Assembly: GCA_009176605.1 (NCBI GenBank)
Contig: SEYY01021192.1
Coordinates: 5,001 to 40,000 of the forward strand
DNA length: 35,000 bases
Direction of reading: 5' to 3'
DNA from: Armadillidium nasatum
Taxonomy: Eukaryota > Arthropoda > Malacostraca > Isopoda > Armadillidiidae
This document shows positions 34,126 to 35,000 of this stretch, piece after piece. The notes under the pieces are model-generated. The model was not told the DNA's origin. It did no database searches and saw nothing but the letters and a program-made list of their open reading frames with translations. The position numbers and the translations under genes were made by a program. Positions within the stretch are counted from its first letter, which is position 1; each line of letters opens with the position of its first letter.

Positions 34126-35000
34126 TACATTGTTTAAATAGTTTGTGTGAAAATTATAAAAGACACTGGTTAAAAAGAATATTGTAGCAATCATTTCGGA
34201 GAAATTCATGTACTGAGGAAATTTTTTTATAGATCTTACGATATTAAGACAAAAAGTTCTCTACCTTATAAACTATCAACGAGAACTATAGTTGTTTTAT
34301 GGAAGCGATCCGATTTTATTTCCTACATGTTTACAAGGACTTCTAACTTTATATAATTGGCAGAATGAATTTCCAACACAATTGTGGCTCTAGCAGTATG
34401 GCAATTGATTCGAGTGGTGAAAATACTGGGTTCAATCTCTCTAGCGTATTCTAGAAAACTACTTCCTAAAGCTCTTCTCTTTGAATAGAGCAATGCCAGT
34501 TAGGTACGAATATTTTTAAGAAAAGTATATAGATACCATCTAGCAGAGTAACGTAATAGAAAATTCATAATTTCTTTCAACATTATCTCTGTTCTATATA
34601 CTTTTCTTAAAAATATTCGTACCTAACTGGCATTGCTCTATTCAAAGAGAAGAGCTTTAGGAAGTAGTTTTCTAGAATACGCTAGAGAGATTGAACCCAG
34701 TATTTTCACCACTCGAATCAATTGCCATACTGCTAGAGCCACAATTGTGTTGGAAATTCATTCTGCCAATTATATAAAGTTAGAAGTCCTTGTAAACATG
34801 TAGGAAATAAAATCGGATCGCTTCCATAAAACAACTATAGTTCTCGTTGATAGTTTATAAGGTAGAGAACTTTTTGTCTTAATATCGTAAGATCTATAAA
34901 AAAATTTCCTCAGTACATGAATTTCTCCGAAATGATTGCTACAATATTCTTTTTAACCAGTGTCTTTTATAATTTTCACACAAACTATTTAAACAATGTA
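34126..35000. repeat. Very large identical inverted repeat reaching the window edge
   Basis: The left arm 34126-34533 and right arm 34593-35000 are reverse complements, each 408 bp, with no mismatch found in the segments I compared. The loop is 59 bp (34534-34592). The right arm is cut by the window end, so the true arms may be longer. No open frame of note lies in them. The left arm contains a weak tRNA-promoter-like pair (TAGCAGTATGG at 34391 and GGTTCAATCTC at 34429). It may be a real palindrome, a head-to-head duplicated insertion, or a fold-back assembly error. Confidence 0.93.

Overview
The window looks like AT-rich animal nuclear DNA. It has one split gene with GT-AG introns, very long (TA)n microsatellites and decayed eukaryotic transposons of several classes. 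The element types (BEL/Pao-like gag, a non-LTR reverse transcriptase beginning its core with FGPDGIPP, a Penelope-like element, a Tc1-like transposon, hAT-like MITEs) and the microsatellite load suggest an arthropod, most plausibly a crustacean. That taxonomic call is inference; nothing in the window fixes the species.

The only intact gene is on the + strand. Fourteen coding exons from 17194 to 31107 join in one open frame of 2541 nt (846 codons plus stop), and all intron phases agree. The product is a complete DPP8/DPP9-type dipeptidyl peptidase (peptidase family S9B). It has a double-Glu substrate motif (E232-E233), an oxyanion Tyr (Y627) and the triad S713, D791 and H823. The spacings S-D 78 and D-H 32 are those of human DPP9. 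The introns range from about 94 bp to 3.5 kb. Several splice sites touch long (TA)n arrays.

Bases 1-17187 hold no intact gene. In order: a broken BEL/Pao-like gag (about 340-1200); TA arrays; a tiny MITE (3833-3900); a broken non-LTR reverse transcriptase (about 5411-6440); MITE copy 1 (8168-8368); a second, more decayed copy of the same reverse transcriptase (about 11225-11615); a cluster of short repeats (11880-12480); MITE copy 2 (13041-13234); and a Tc1/mariner-type element with both terminal repeats and TA duplications (14472-15565).

Intron 6 carries a Penelope-like remnant (minus strand, about 22900-23740) and MITE copy 3 (24998-25129). Downstream of the gene are trinucleotide repeats, another TA array, a 48-bp tandem duplication and, at the right edge, an inverted repeat with two identical arms of at least 408 bp around a 59-bp loop.

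The strongest unexplained pattern is the link between TA microsatellites and other structure. Seventeen TA arrays make up roughly 8 percent of the window. All three copies of the GGTATC-rich MITE, the small MITE and the Tc1 element touch them, and three 3' splice sites and two 5' splice sites of the peptidase gene lie within about 12 nt of them.
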